Source of the DNA: a virus
Strand: one strand, 5' to 3'
DNA length: 29,466 nucleotides
IMG/VR virus record: IMGVR_UViG_3300035664_000064
Location: 1-29,466 of that record
Each line of letters begins with the position of its first letter. The first letter of the stretch is position 1. A program made the translations under genes and the position numbers. A model generated the notes under the pieces. It saw only the letters and a list, made by a program, of their open reading frames with translations. It had not been told where the DNA came from and searched no databases. Positions 13,887-20,703 of the stretch are shown piece by piece.

Positions 13887-15183
13887 TGGGGGCCTCCTCG
13901 CGTGTGGCCTTCTTGCCGGTCAGCGTTTCCCACCGCCTGACGATCACGTCGCAGTAGGCCGGCGAGATCTCCATGCCGTAGCACTTGCGGCCCAGTTGCT
14001 CGGCGGCGATGAGCGTCGTGCCGGAGCCGCAGAAGGGCTCGTAGACGTTCCCTCCATCGGAGCAACAAGCCGCGATGTATGCCGCCGGAAAAGCGACCGG
14101 GAACATCGCCGGGTGTTTGTCCAGTTCTTTATCTCGCGACTTCACTACATCGCACCTAAACACGGTGCCCAACTGGCGGAGCTTGGACGTTGTGCTTTCG
14201 GCTGGTGTGGTTGATCCGTCTTCTTGTCGACGGGTGCCTTCCGTTTTCCTTCCGGCTGTTTTGTTTGGGACAGTTTTGTTTAGCGTTCGAGACTCCCTTC
14301 CGAACACGAACACAAACTCATGATCTATCGTGAACATGGCGGTCGCCTGCCCGATCGTGTAGCCAAATCCAGAGCGGTCCCATACGTTCCAGCTCAGCAG
14401 ACCGAGGCCGCACGACTCGGCGGCCGATATGTAGTGATCCCAATACCGAACGACTACGCCCCTATCTCGCTTCATCCCAAGATTCACGCAGACCAGATCG
14501 GCGTATGGTTGCGACTGCGTAATAAACGCCGATAGTTTTTCTGGCGAGAGGTCGGAGTTTCCGTCGTACGATCTCTGGTCGGAGTAGGGCGGAGACGTGA
14601 ACAGGATGTCGATATTCGCCCCCGCCATCAGCCGCTCGACATCCTCCGCCTTCGTCGAGTCGCCGCAGAGCAGGCGATGTTCCCCAAGGATCCACAGGTC
14701 GCCCGGCTTCGTGATCGGATCGACCGGCGGATCGGGGACCTCGTCCTCGACGATTTCCTTTGCGTCGTCCTGGTAGAGCTCGGCCGCCTCGGCCAGGTCC
14801 GCGTACATCTGCTGGAGCCCTTCGCTCCCCGTGTCGACTTCGCGGAGGAGGGCGTCGAGGGCGACGGCGTTCGTCTCGGCCAGGGCCGCGAGCGGGTCTA
14901 GCGAAAGGAGCAGCTTGTCGGCCTCGGCCTCGTCGATGTCGAGGACCAGGACCGGGACCTCCTGGTCGGGCGTGGTCTCGGCCCGCAGGTGACCGTCGAC
15001 CAGGATCAGGGAGCCGTCGGGCAGCTCGCGGGCGAGCAGGGCGTCGGCGTAGCCGACTTCTGCCAGGATCCCGCGGAGGGCGTCGGCCTGGGCCTTCGGG
15101 TGGGTTCGCCAGTTTTTCGGGTTCGGCGTCAGGTCGCCGGCCCGGACGCGGCGTAGTTCGCGGACGCGGTCTCGGATCTGCAT
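13864..15183 (-). CDS. ParB-like domain fused to beta-class DNA methyltransferase
   Basis: A 439-residue protein. Residues ~1-95 form a ParB/sulfiredoxin-like domain (DLTPNPKNWRTHP, then LILVDGHLRAE). The rest is an N6-adenine or N4-cytosine methyltransferase with motif IV TSPPY at ~196-200 and motif I EPFCGSGT at ~382-389. The order IV, recognition domain, I is the beta class. No cognate restriction enzyme is adjacent, so it may be an orphan that protects phage DNA or marks it for packaging. The stretch coding the recognition domain (about 14100-14560) is clearly AT-richer than its flanks (29 of 60 bases are G or C in 14221-14280), which suggests domain swapping. A promoter-like element lies directly upstream. 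Confidence 0.93.
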   Translation of the reverse strand: MQIRDRVRELRRVRAGDLTPNPKNWRTHPKAQADALRGILAEVGYADALLARELPDGSLILVDGHLRAETTPDQEVPVLVLDIDEAEADKLLLSLDPLAALAETNAVALDALLREVDTGSEGLQQMYADLAEAAELYQDDAKEIVEDEVPDPPVDPITKPGDLWILGEHRLLCGDSTKAEDVERLMAGANIDILFTSPPYSDQRSYDGNSDLSPEKLSAFITQSQPYADLVCVNLGMKRDRGVVVRYWDHYISAAESCGLGLLSWNVWDRSGFGYTIGQATAMFTIDHEFVFVFGRESRTLNKTVPNKTAGRKTEGTRRQEDGSTTPAESTTSKLRQLGTVFRCDVVKSRDKELDKHPAMFPVAFPAAYIAACCSDGGNVYEPFCGSGTTLIAAEQLGRKCYGMEISPAYCDVIVRRWETLTGKKATREEAPSGKTRTA

Positions 15184-15202
15184 TGTGGGCCTCCAGGCCC
15201 TT

Positions 15203-15230
15203 ACGGTACGGGAGTGGTGGTCCGGATCAA
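15203..15230 (-). promoter_or_regulatory. Putative promoter: TTGATC-N16-TACCGT before the methyltransferase gene
   Basis: On the minus strand TTGATC (15230-15225), a 16-base spacer and TACCGT (15208-15203) are followed by AAGGGCC, then a GGAGG ribosome site and the ATG at 15183. The same arrangement occurs before RusA and the phosphoesterase. It lies in a 146-base gap, one of the largest in the minus-strand operon. The gap also contains an 8-bp inverted repeat (GTGGGGTC at 15277-15284 with GACCCCAC at 15311-15318). Confidence 0.5.
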
Positions 15231-15329
15231 TCTGGCCCCCTTATCGAAAACCTCCGGAAATACGCGTCGAGGGCTCGTGGGGTCTTCCGTCCTTTTTTGG
15301 CCCCGCGGCCGACCCCACCCCCTTTTCGA

Positions 15330-15626
15330 TCACAGCCTGCCTCGCCTCCGCTGCTCTTCCCTGGTCTTCGTGCCGTGGCACGACTGGCACAGCGTCTGTA
15401 GGTTCTCGTCGTCGTCCGTCCCGCCCTCCTCGAGGGGCTGGACGTGGTCGACGTGGGCGGCCTGGCCGTAGACCACGCGAGAGCAGGACCGACACACGAA
15501 CGCGTCCCTCCGCAGGATCCGCAGCCGGCGAGCCTTCCAGTCGGCGGTCCTGTAGTGGGCGACCTCCTTCGTCGCGGTCGTGCGACGCATACGCGGAGGC
15601 TTCCAGCGTTCGACGCGTTGCGTCAC
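15330..15626 (-). CDS. HNH endonuclease
   Basis: A 98-residue protein starting at GTG 15626, which overlaps the previous stop (GTGA). It has the zinc-stabilised HNH motif: Cys45 and Cys48 (CRSC), AHVDHVQPLEEGG with His58, Asp60 and His61, Asn75 in ENLQTLC, and Cys80, Cys83 and His84 (CQSCHGTKT). Small HNH proteins next to terminase genes assist DNA cleavage by the terminase during packaging in HK97-like phages. All motif residues are present. Confidence 0.92.
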   Translation of the reverse strand: MTQRVERWKPPRMRRTTATKEVAHYRTADWKARRLRILRRDAFVCRSCSRVVYGQAAHVDHVQPLEEGGTDDDENLQTLCQSCHGTKTREEQRRRGRL

Positions 15627-15940
15627 AGGGGGTCGGCCTCGATCGGTGGCATGAGAGCAACCGCGTCAGCCCATGGGATCACGTCGACGGCCGACATCAT
15701 GTCGGGCGTGATGTGCGAGAAGAGCCCCTCGAGGAGCCCGCCAGGCCCGACCTCGCTGAGAATGTCACCGCATAGGCAATATCGGCCGTCGGTGAGCTGG
15801 ACGCCTTGGTGAACGTGCCGCGGGTCGCCGTACTCCGTTTGCAGTTGATACAGAGCCAACGCGATTTCGTAGGGGTAGACGAGCGCGATCGTCCGCGAAT
15901 CTTCGTAGGACAGCGGTAGCGGTATCTGGTCGAGCGTCAC
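15623..15940 (-). CDS. Hypothetical acidic protein, 105 aa, at the end of the fibre cassette
   Basis: A 105-residue acidic protein starting at GTG 15940, coupled by GTGA overlaps on both sides. It begins MTLDQIPLPLSYEDSR and contains YPYEIALALYQLQTEYGD and RYCLCGD. No recognised domain, membrane segment or signal is visible. It could be a fibre chaperone because it follows the fibre genes, but this is context only. Confidence 0.55.
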   Translation of the reverse strand: MTLDQIPLPLSYEDSRTIALVYPYEIALALYQLQTEYGDPRHVHQGVQLTDGRYCLCGDILSEVGPGGLLEGLFSHITPDMMSAVDVIPWADAVALMPPIEADPL

Positions 15941-16836
15941 GACGTTCGCCCCATGGAAGTGTTGAACGCGAGCATCGCGGAATAGAACGAGGCGACCTGC
16001 ACGGAAGTCATGGCGAGGCCGATCGAGTAATGCCGCAGCGCCATGCCAGGTTGATCACCCAACTGCGAGCCGGAGTTGTTGAGCCGAAAAACGAAAAACG
16101 GAAACGACACTGACGCGATCCCGGTAGTCGCAGTGGTATTGGTCGCGTTGATCGATCCGTTTCGGTAGAACTCCAGCAACGTAGTGGCGGCTCTTTGCGC
16201 GAGCAGAAACGCCGCTGGTCGCGCTCCGTTAGTCCAGCCAGTCGAGAGAACGTTAGTGGTCTTCCCGCATCGAGCGGAATCAGTCGACGCTACGGTTGTT
16301 CTTATTGAGACCTGCAGCGCAAACCTGTCAGTGCCTCCGTTGTTCACGCCCAAAAGGTAGGGGTCTGTTTCCCCTGCGCCGGTTGGCCCATGCCAGGCGG
16401 ACAGGTGCAGCCCCTCCCACTGCGCCGCAGTCACCAGCGACGTTGTAAATCCAGTGTCGAGGTGTTTACTTGTCGAGAGCCCGGCAGTCAGCCCAACCGA
16501 TTCCGAGTAATCCCCCGACACGAACGCACTCGCGCCGCCCGCGTTGGTATCGACCGCTCCGCCAAACTGCGCCCCGGTCAGGCTTCGCCCACGAAACAGC
16601 GGAGTGATCGCGGCATTCAGCCCTGTCCCGCTGAAGACATTCAGCCGCAGAAACCGATCACGAATCCCGGCCGCGTCGATCGCGTAGCACAGACGGCTAA
16701 CTTTCGCGAGCGTGGCCGTCGATACGCTCGCCCCCTGCGCCACGACTCGAGTAGACCAATCGGCCGCGTCCGGATGGATCGGGGCGAGCCGAAGCGTCGA
16801 GACTCGTCGGATCGTCGAGGCGTTGGATACGGTCAC
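15937..16836 (-). CDS. Putative receptor-binding or tail-tip protein, 299 aa
   Basis: A 299-residue Gly/Ser/Thr/Ala-rich protein starting at GTG 16836, coupled by GTGA overlap. After a basic N-terminus (STIRRVSTLRLAPIHPDAADW) the body is beta-rich: GASAFVSGDYSESVGL, WEGLHLSAWHGPTGAG, LLEFYRNGSINATNTTATTG and FPFFVFRLNNSGS. The last part (SIGLAMTSVQVASFYSAMLAF) ends like concanavalin/LamG-type or tail fibre heads. Base composition is slightly AT-richer than in packaging genes. With its neighbours it forms a fibre or tail-tip cassette. Binding specificity is unknown. Confidence 0.6.
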   Translation of the reverse strand: MTVSNASTIRRVSTLRLAPIHPDAADWSTRVVAQGASVSTATLAKVSRLCYAIDAAGIRDRFLRLNVFSGTGLNAAITPLFRGRSLTGAQFGGAVDTNAGGASAFVSGDYSESVGLTAGLSTSKHLDTGFTTSLVTAAQWEGLHLSAWHGPTGAGETDPYLLGVNNGGTDRFALQVSIRTTVASTDSARCGKTTNVLSTGWTNGARPAAFLLAQRAATTLLEFYRNGSINATNTTATTGIASVSFPFFVFRLNNSGSQLGDQPGMALRHYSIGLAMTSVQVASFYSAMLAFNTSMGRTS

Positions 16837-17162
16837 GAGATTTCAGACCCGAAGAGCGAGAACGACAGCGAGGCCGAGGACGCGTAGACGGTCACAACAT
16901 CCGTGGTCGCCAGCGTGATACCGAGCGTCAGGAATGCGGAGTCGTTCGCAGTCAGCGACGAGTCGAAAACGAGGTAATGAGTCGCCGCCAGCGTCGCCCC
17001 GGCAGGCCGGACGGCGACACGGAACGTCGCGGACGACGCTCCCTGGTTGCAGACGGAGAGCGTCGAGGCGACGGCCGACGTAGCGGACGGCACGGTGTAG
17101 AGCGTTGTCGCCGTGGTCGCGGATGGATTCGACTGCCCCAACACTTTGTAGGCGGACGGCAT
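16833..17162 (-). CDS. Small beta-rich tail/fibre-associated protein, 109 aa
   Basis: A 109-residue protein starting MPSAYKVLGQSNPSATTATTL, with TFRVAVRPAGA and TDVVTVYASSASLSFSLFG near the end. I recall very similar short proteins beside tail fibre genes in several phage groups, where they are probably virion components. It forms a beta-sandwich by composition. Its ATG overlaps the collagen-like gene's stop as TAATG, so the two are translated together. Confidence 0.7.
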   Translation of the reverse strand: MPSAYKVLGQSNPSATTATTLYTVPSATSAVASTLSVCNQGASSATFRVAVRPAGATLAATHYLVFDSSLTANDSAFLTLGITLATTDVVTVYASSASLSFSLFGSEIS

Positions 17163-18079
17163 TACAGGCCCCCGAGGAGAAACGGATGGACGAACGACTC
17201 GACCGACTGCTGAGCGTTCGTGGATAGTCGCGAGTCTGAGAGCGTGCCGCTCGTGATGTCGCTCGCGGCGTGGACGTGGCTCGTCGGCGTCCTCGCGTCG
17301 GACAGCCGCGAGTCGTTCCCCTGGCAGGCCGTGCCGGCCGTCGTCCCGTAGGTCACGCCTCCGAGCGTCGAGGTCGTCGCGGCCGGCAGCGTGTAGGTCG
17401 AGATCGCGGCCCAGGTCTGGTCGCCGCGGAGGTAGGTCGAGGCCGAGGCGGTGCCGGAGGCCAGGCGGGCGGTCGGGATCGTGCCGGTGAGATTTGTCGC
17501 GTCCACAGCCCCACTAAAAGCTGCGGCCTCGATCACTCCTGGCGTCTGCACGTCGCCGAGAGCGTTCACCGAAAAAACCGAGGCGGCGTCGTATGTGACC
17601 GAGAACGGAACCAAGTCCGCTGGAAAGTTTCCAGCGGTTACGTTTGGCGGCGATACCGTCACCGCCGAAGGTGCGACGGCCTGTCCGGAAACCACCTCCG
17701 CTATCGTGCCGGTCGAAAGTTTTCCGCCGGTCGTGGTCGTGACTATCCGCCCCGACACCGTGCCGACCGTGATCGGGTCGGACCCGGCCGAGGCATGGCT
17801 TGACGCGTGGGTCGACGGCGAGAACGTCGCGGGCTTGTCGGTGATCCCGGCCCAGGTCGTCGTCCCGGCCGGACCCGTGGCCCCGGTGGCTCCGGTGGCC
17901 CCAGGCGATCCCGTGGCCCCCGCAGGCCCGGTCGCTCCCGCCGGACCCGTCGCTCCAGTCGCGCCGGTGGCCCCGGTCGGACCGGCAGGCCCGACGCCTC
18001 CAGAGACCGACGCGTTCACCGTCTGGCCGCTGGTGGAGACCTGGACGTTCTGATCGGTGACGTTTACTTCGATCGGCAT
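17162..18079 (-). CDS. Collagen-like tail fibre protein, 305 aa
   Basis: A 305-residue protein whose ATG at 18079 overlaps the previous stop (TGATG). Residues ~30-71 are 14 uninterrupted Gly-X-Y triplets (GPAGPTGATGATG pattern), expected to form a trimeric collagen-like rod. After it come phage-fibre repeats: THASSHASAGSDPI, LASGTASASTYLRGDQTWA and, near the end, DARTPTSHVHAASDITSGTL, a phrase common in tail fibres. The fold is therefore N-terminal attachment, collagen stalk and a C-terminal fibre part. The cassette sits before the terminase genes, not after the tail genes. Confidence 0.85.
   Translation of the reverse strand: MPIEVNVTDQNVQVSTSGQTVNASVSGGVGPAGPTGATGATGATGPAGATGPAGATGSPGATGATGATGPAGTTTWAGITDKPATFSPSTHASSHASAGSDPITVGTVSGRIVTTTTGGKLSTGTIAEVVSGQAVAPSAVTVSPPNVTAGNFPADLVPFSVTYDAASVFSVNALGDVQTPGVIEAAAFSGAVDATNLTGTIPTARLASGTASASTYLRGDQTWAAISTYTLPAATTSTLGGVTYGTTAGTACQGNDSRLSDARTPTSHVHAASDITSGTLSDSRLSTNAQQSVESFVHPFLLGGL
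17867..17992 (-). repeat. Collagen-like Gly-X-Y repeat tract
   Basis: This stretch codes for 14 successive Gly-X-Y triplets, mostly GAT, GPA and GPT, from nearly identical GC-rich 9-base units. Such repeats recombine easily and can change fibre length between relatives. Confidence 0.9.
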
Positions 18080-18399
18080 CAGCGGACGACCTCCCAGATC
18101 CCCTCGAGGGCCGTCTGGGCGTTGCCAGCGGCCGGCGTCCAGACGAGACGCCACAGATACGTCCCGGCCGCCACGTTCGCCGCGGCAGCGGCCGACAGCC
18201 CGACGTTCACCTGGCCGGTCGCGAGATTCACCGTCGACACCGTCAGGGCCTGGACGGTCGCGAACGTCACGGCCGACACGATCTCGGCCGAGAATGTGTA
18301 GCCGGTGAGGGCGATCGAGAAGTCGAGCAGTTGCGACACGGCCTGGCCTTGCTTCACGATGATGTTCAGCGTGCCGGGCGTTGCGGATACGGTAGCCAT
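18079..18399 (-). CDS. Putative fibre attachment or baseplate beta protein, 106 aa
   Basis: A 106-residue protein starting MATVSATPGTLNIIVKQG. The pattern 'QGQAVSQLLDFSIALTGYTFSAEIV' is like N-terminal domains of baseplate/fibre proteins that start with 'qGatfs..i.l.d.tGytf.a.i', and it ends YLWRLVWTPAAGN...GIWEVV. It is probably a virion adaptor that holds the collagen-like fibre. A promoter-like sequence lies just upstream, with its -10 only 8 bases from the ATG. The message could then be nearly leaderless, and no good ribosome binding site is visible. Confidence 0.6.
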   Translation of the reverse strand: MATVSATPGTLNIIVKQGQAVSQLLDFSIALTGYTFSAEIVSAVTFATVQALTVSTVNLATGQVNVGLSAAAAANVAAGTYLWRLVWTPAAGNAQTALEGIWEVVR

Positions 18400-18406
18400 G
18401 ACGAAA

Positions 18407-18435
18407 AGCCTACGCGTCGTCTAGCGGGGCGAATC
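18407..18435 (-). promoter_or_regulatory. Putative promoter: GATTCG-N17-TAGGCT before the fibre genes
   Basis: On the minus strand GATTCG (18435-18430), a 17-base spacer and TAGGCT (18412-18407) precede the ATG at 18399. The box lies inside GAGATTCGCCCCGCTA (18437-18422), an exact 16-base copy of the string at 2650-2635. The match falls in the last codons of the HTH gene, so coding constraint could explain part of it. Confidence 0.3.
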
Positions 18436-18754
18436 TCGGGTTCCAGCGAGTCGCGGTCTCGTCCTCGCTCCACCGCTCGGCTCGCAGCTCGGCAGCGCGA
18501 CGGTAGATTTCCTCGACCGGTATGTCGACGAACTCCGGCTGCGGCGGATACTCGACCCCTGGACGCGGACCGTGCTTCCCAGGAGGCAGGTCGGAGAGTT
18601 GACCGTGAAGGGCACGGTAGACCCGCTTCACCGGCACACCCGCAGCCGCGGCCGCCTCGGCTCGCGTTGCTCCGTTGGCAATCGCTCTCCGGACGATCCG
18701 CTCCTGGGCAGCCGTCAGGATCCGTCCGCTGTTCGCGAACCGTGGACGCCTCAC
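18410..18754 (-). CDS. Helix-turn-helix protein, 114 aa
   Basis: A 114-residue protein from GTG 18754, overlapping the RusA stop (GTGA) with GGAG nine bases upstream. Residues ~12-45 form an HTH: TAAQERIVRRAIANGATRAEAAAAAGVPVKRVY. A Pro-rich linker (LPPGKHGPRPGVEYPPQ) and a helical C-terminus with EIYRRAAELRAERWSEDE follow. It may regulate the switch to late genes, because it is the last gene of the recombination block and directly precedes the structural cassettes. That role is inferred from position. Confidence 0.65.
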   Translation of the reverse strand: MRRPRFANSGRILTAAQERIVRRAIANGATRAEAAAAAGVPVKRVYRALHGQLSDLPPGKHGPRPGVEYPPQPEFVDIPVEEIYRRAAELRAERWSEDETATRWNPRFAPLDDA

Positions 18755-19194
18755 GGAGGCAGGCTCCGGATCGTGATCCCTGTCCGCGGTCTTTCCCCAC
18801 AAATCGCGTAGCGTTTCAGGCAGCGGCCCTCGACGACCTGCGAATCGTCCTTCCACACGGACCCGGTCTTCGTGATCGCGTCCGCGACGCCTTTCGCGAG
18901 ATTGTCCCAGTCGCCACACCGCAGGCCCGGCCAGGCCGGAGCCGTCGTCCGCAGCTCGCCCGAGGTGGTCAGGTGGGAAAGTGGGCGGCCGAACACACAG
19001 ACGACCTCGAGGACGAACGCGGAGGAATCGTCCAGTGAGATCCTCCGACGTGCCGCCTCGGCCTTCACGAGCAGGCCGACCGCCTGCTTGAACGCGACGA
19101 TCCCGTTGTCCGGCGTGTACATGCGGCCGCCGCGGGTGCTTCGTGCCCGCGGCTGGGGAACGGCGTCGCCTGGTATCTCGACGGTGAACTCCAC
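18751..19194 (-). CDS. rusA: RusA-family Holliday junction resolvase
   Basis: A 147-residue protein starting at GTG 19194 with GGAGG six bases upstream. It has the RusA pattern: N-terminal PQPRARSTRGGRMYTPDN, then CGDWDNLAKGVADAI (Asp95, Asp97, Lys101, Asp105) and VWKDDSQVVEG (Asp116, Asp117). These acidic residues coordinate metal for cutting Holliday junctions. It would resolve branched DNA made by the Sak4-like system before packaging. All key residues are present. A promoter-like element lies upstream. Confidence 0.93.
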   Translation of the reverse strand: MEFTVEIPGDAVPQPRARSTRGGRMYTPDNGIVAFKQAVGLLVKAEAARRRISLDDSSAFVLEVVCVFGRPLSHLTTSGELRTTAPAWPGLRCGDWDNLAKGVADAITKTGSVWKDDSQVVEGRCLKRYAICGERPRTGITIRSLPP

Positions 19195-19217
19195 GATCCG
19201 CCTCCATGCGGACCTTC

Positions 19218-19245
19218 ACCGTAGATTTCCTGCCCTGCGAATCAA
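19218..19245 (-). promoter_or_regulatory. Putative promoter: TTGATT-N16-TACGGT before rusA
   Basis: On the minus strand TTGATT (19245-19240), a 16-base spacer and TACGGT (19223-19218) are followed by GAAGGTCC and the GGAGG site of rusA. It lies in a 52-base gap. The spacer length, TA(C/G)(C/G)GT box and following GAAGG/AAGGG are shared with the elements before the methyltransferase and phosphoesterase genes. Confidence 0.5.
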
Positions 19246-19246
19246 C

Positions 19247-19543
19247 TCACGCTAGGTGGATATGGAGCCGGTGGGCTGCGAAGAAGTCGTAGGAGTCGTC
19301 GTCCATGAAGACGACGATCGACAGCTCGGCCCGCTTGAATCCGTACTTGATCATCAGCCGGTCGCGGAGGTCCTGGAGCCGGTCGGCTCCCTTCCCGGTG
19401 AACTTGGGGAAGACGACGCGTATGAACGTGTGATAATCGTGGAAGTGATCGACCCAGAGCTTCGTCGGCGTCGCGACCCCATCGCCGAACACGGCGACGA
19501 ACTCCTTCTCTAGCTGCTCGGTCGTCAGGTGTAGGCAAGCCAT
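19247..19543 (-). CDS. Hypothetical protein, 98 aa
   Basis: A 98-residue protein starting MACLHLTTEQLEKEFVAVFG with a GGAGG ribosome site upstream. It has an alpha/beta pattern with HFHDYHTFIRVVFPKFTG, LRDRLMIKYGFKRAELSIVVF and MDDDSYDFFAAHRL. It is rich in His and Asp. No known motif is recognised. It lies in the replication/recombination operon between rusA and a small protein. Confidence 0.65.
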   Translation of the reverse strand: MACLHLTTEQLEKEFVAVFGDGVATPTKLWVDHFHDYHTFIRVVFPKFTGKGADRLQDLRDRLMIKYGFKRAELSIVVFMDDDSYDFFAAHRLHIHLA

Positions 19544-19591
19544 CCGTGGCCCTCCGCGGTCGAGTCTATTGGCGTCCTGTGGCGGGCGGAT

Positions 19592-19819
19592 TCACGCCCT
19601 GTGTCCTCCGCCTTGTGGCCGGCTGATCCCGGCGTTCCATTTCGCGATCTTCGCGCTCGCGGCCTCCTCGGTCTCGGCCATGCGTCGCCCGATGTGAGCC
19701 TCGCGGAGTTTGCGGGCTTCGATCTCGATCGCCGGAGCGAGCCGAAGACTCGACATGCTCGCGGCGTCCTCGGCCGGGTCCACCCACGGCTCGACGCCTG
19801 TGTTGATCGGTCGTCCCAT
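19592..19819 (-). CDS. Hypothetical helical protein, 75 aa
   Basis: A 75-residue protein from ATG 19819, overlapping the stop of the replication gene (TAATG). It contains a long charged helix (APAIEIEARKLREAHIGRRMAETEEAASAKIAKW) that could form a coiled coil. No domain is recognised. Its position directly after the replication initiator suggests an accessory, but this is only context. Confidence 0.6.
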   Translation of the reverse strand: MGRPINTGVEPWVDPAEDAASMSSLRLAPAIEIEARKLREAHIGRRMAETEEAASAKIAKWNAGISRPQGGGHRA

Positions 19820-20691
19820 TACGCGACTCCCTCCTGCGACCTGATCTGCTCCGCGAGTTTCCGCTTCGTCGCCTCGAACGCCGCGGCGTCGCTCCCCGAC
19901 CACGCCTGCGGAGGCGGCCGGTCTTCCTGACCGCCTCGGTAGCCGCCGCGGGCCGGCTGATCGCGAGCGTTGTCGAACTGGCCCCCGAGGACCTTGTCGA
20001 CGAAGCCCGGCGCGAGGATCTGCGGCAGCGTCACCGGGTCGCGGAAGTATTTACACCGCGGCAGGGCCTCGATCGCCGCCAGGGCCTTCTCGAACCAGCC
20101 ATCCTCCGAGAGCCGGTCCCCGACCTTGTCGGGCGGCCCAGGCAGCCGCCAGGGGCGACCCGTGCCAGCCGCCCAGGCCTTGCGGAGCGTCTCCCAGCCG
20201 GCAGGCCCGGCAGGGGCTCGGTCCGGGTCCCCTTGCGCAGCCGTCACGGGGGAAGAAGAAGAATTTCTATCTCCTCTCTCTCTGGCGCGTTGCGCCCCGG
20301 TCGGGGGCGCTGAGCGCCCCGGCTGGGGGCGCTTAGCGCCCCCGACCTTGTCGACCTGGTGTCGGACGGTCGCCAGAGCCCTTGATTTCGCGGCTTTTGA
20401 GAACCTGGCGTCCCATCCGGGGATACCAACGGTCCCATTCTCCGCGTCGATCACGAGCCAGCCCACGTCCTGGACCGCATACCAAAAGGCCTCGTCGCCC
20501 CCGCAGACCTTCGACAGGAGACGGAGCGACATCCGGGCCGACCCGTCAGAGCTGTTCAGGGCCGACCATCCCCAGAGCATCAGAAGCCGCCCGACGACCT
20601 GGTCGACCTCGAGGCCGGTCCGGTCGACGAGGTCGAGGACCTCGGGCTTCTGGGGTAGGCAAACGTCGTAGGGAATCCATTCACCGGCCAT
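19819..20691 (-). CDS. Phage replication initiation protein (DnaD/winged-helix type)
   Basis: A 290-residue protein. The N-terminal ~100 residues match the phage replication family pattern: WIPYDVCLPQKPEVLDL, DQVVGRLLMLWGWSALNSSDGSARMSLRLL and DEAFWYAVQDVGWLVID, a winged-helix fold. Residues ~110-150 are a low-complexity linker (RPQPGRSAPPTGAQRARERG and a Ser run) encoded by palindromic GC repeats. The C-terminal part (GWETLRKAWAAGTGRPW...DGWFEKALAAIEALPRCKYF) resembles helicase-loader or DnaD-like ends. It probably starts phage replication, perhaps at an origin inside its own gene. Confidence 0.75.
   Translation of the reverse strand: MAGEWIPYDVCLPQKPEVLDLVDRTGLEVDQVVGRLLMLWGWSALNSSDGSARMSLRLLSKVCGGDEAFWYAVQDVGWLVIDAENGTVGIPGWDARFSKAAKSRALATVRHQVDKVGGAKRPQPGRSAPPTGAQRARERGDRNSSSSPVTAAQGDPDRAPAGPAGWETLRKAWAAGTGRPWRLPGPPDKVGDRLSEDGWFEKALAAIEALPRCKYFRDPVTLPQILAPGFVDKVLGGQFDNARDQPARGGYRGGQEDRPPPQAWSGSDAAAFEATKRKLAEQIRSQEGVA
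20292..20344. repeat. Palindromic GC-rich iterons within the replication gene (candidate origin)
   Basis: Two 22-base direct repeats (20292-20313 and 20314-20335) differ at three positions. A partial third copy (GCGCCCCCG, 20336-20344) follows. Each unit is internally palindromic, for example GGGGGCGC-TTA-GCGCCCCC. A purine/pyrimidine-biased, AT-richer tract with GAAGAAGAATTTC and CTCTCTC runs lies immediately to the left (20248-20284). Iterons next to an easily melted tract inside a replication gene resemble the origin layout of lambdoid phages. Confidence 0.5.
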
Positions 20692-20703
20692 GTGTGGCCT
20701 CCT

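Noticed and set aside
15184-15329. Extension of the HNH gene through a frameshift into AVIEKGVGS...
   Set aside because: The HNH domain is complete before the stop at 15330, no slippery site is present, and the region holds a promoter-like element instead.
17867-17992. Short tandem repeats that could be read as a CRISPR-like or satellite array
   Set aside because: The repeats are in frame and encode Gly-X-Y collagen triplets; there are no spacers of unique sequence.
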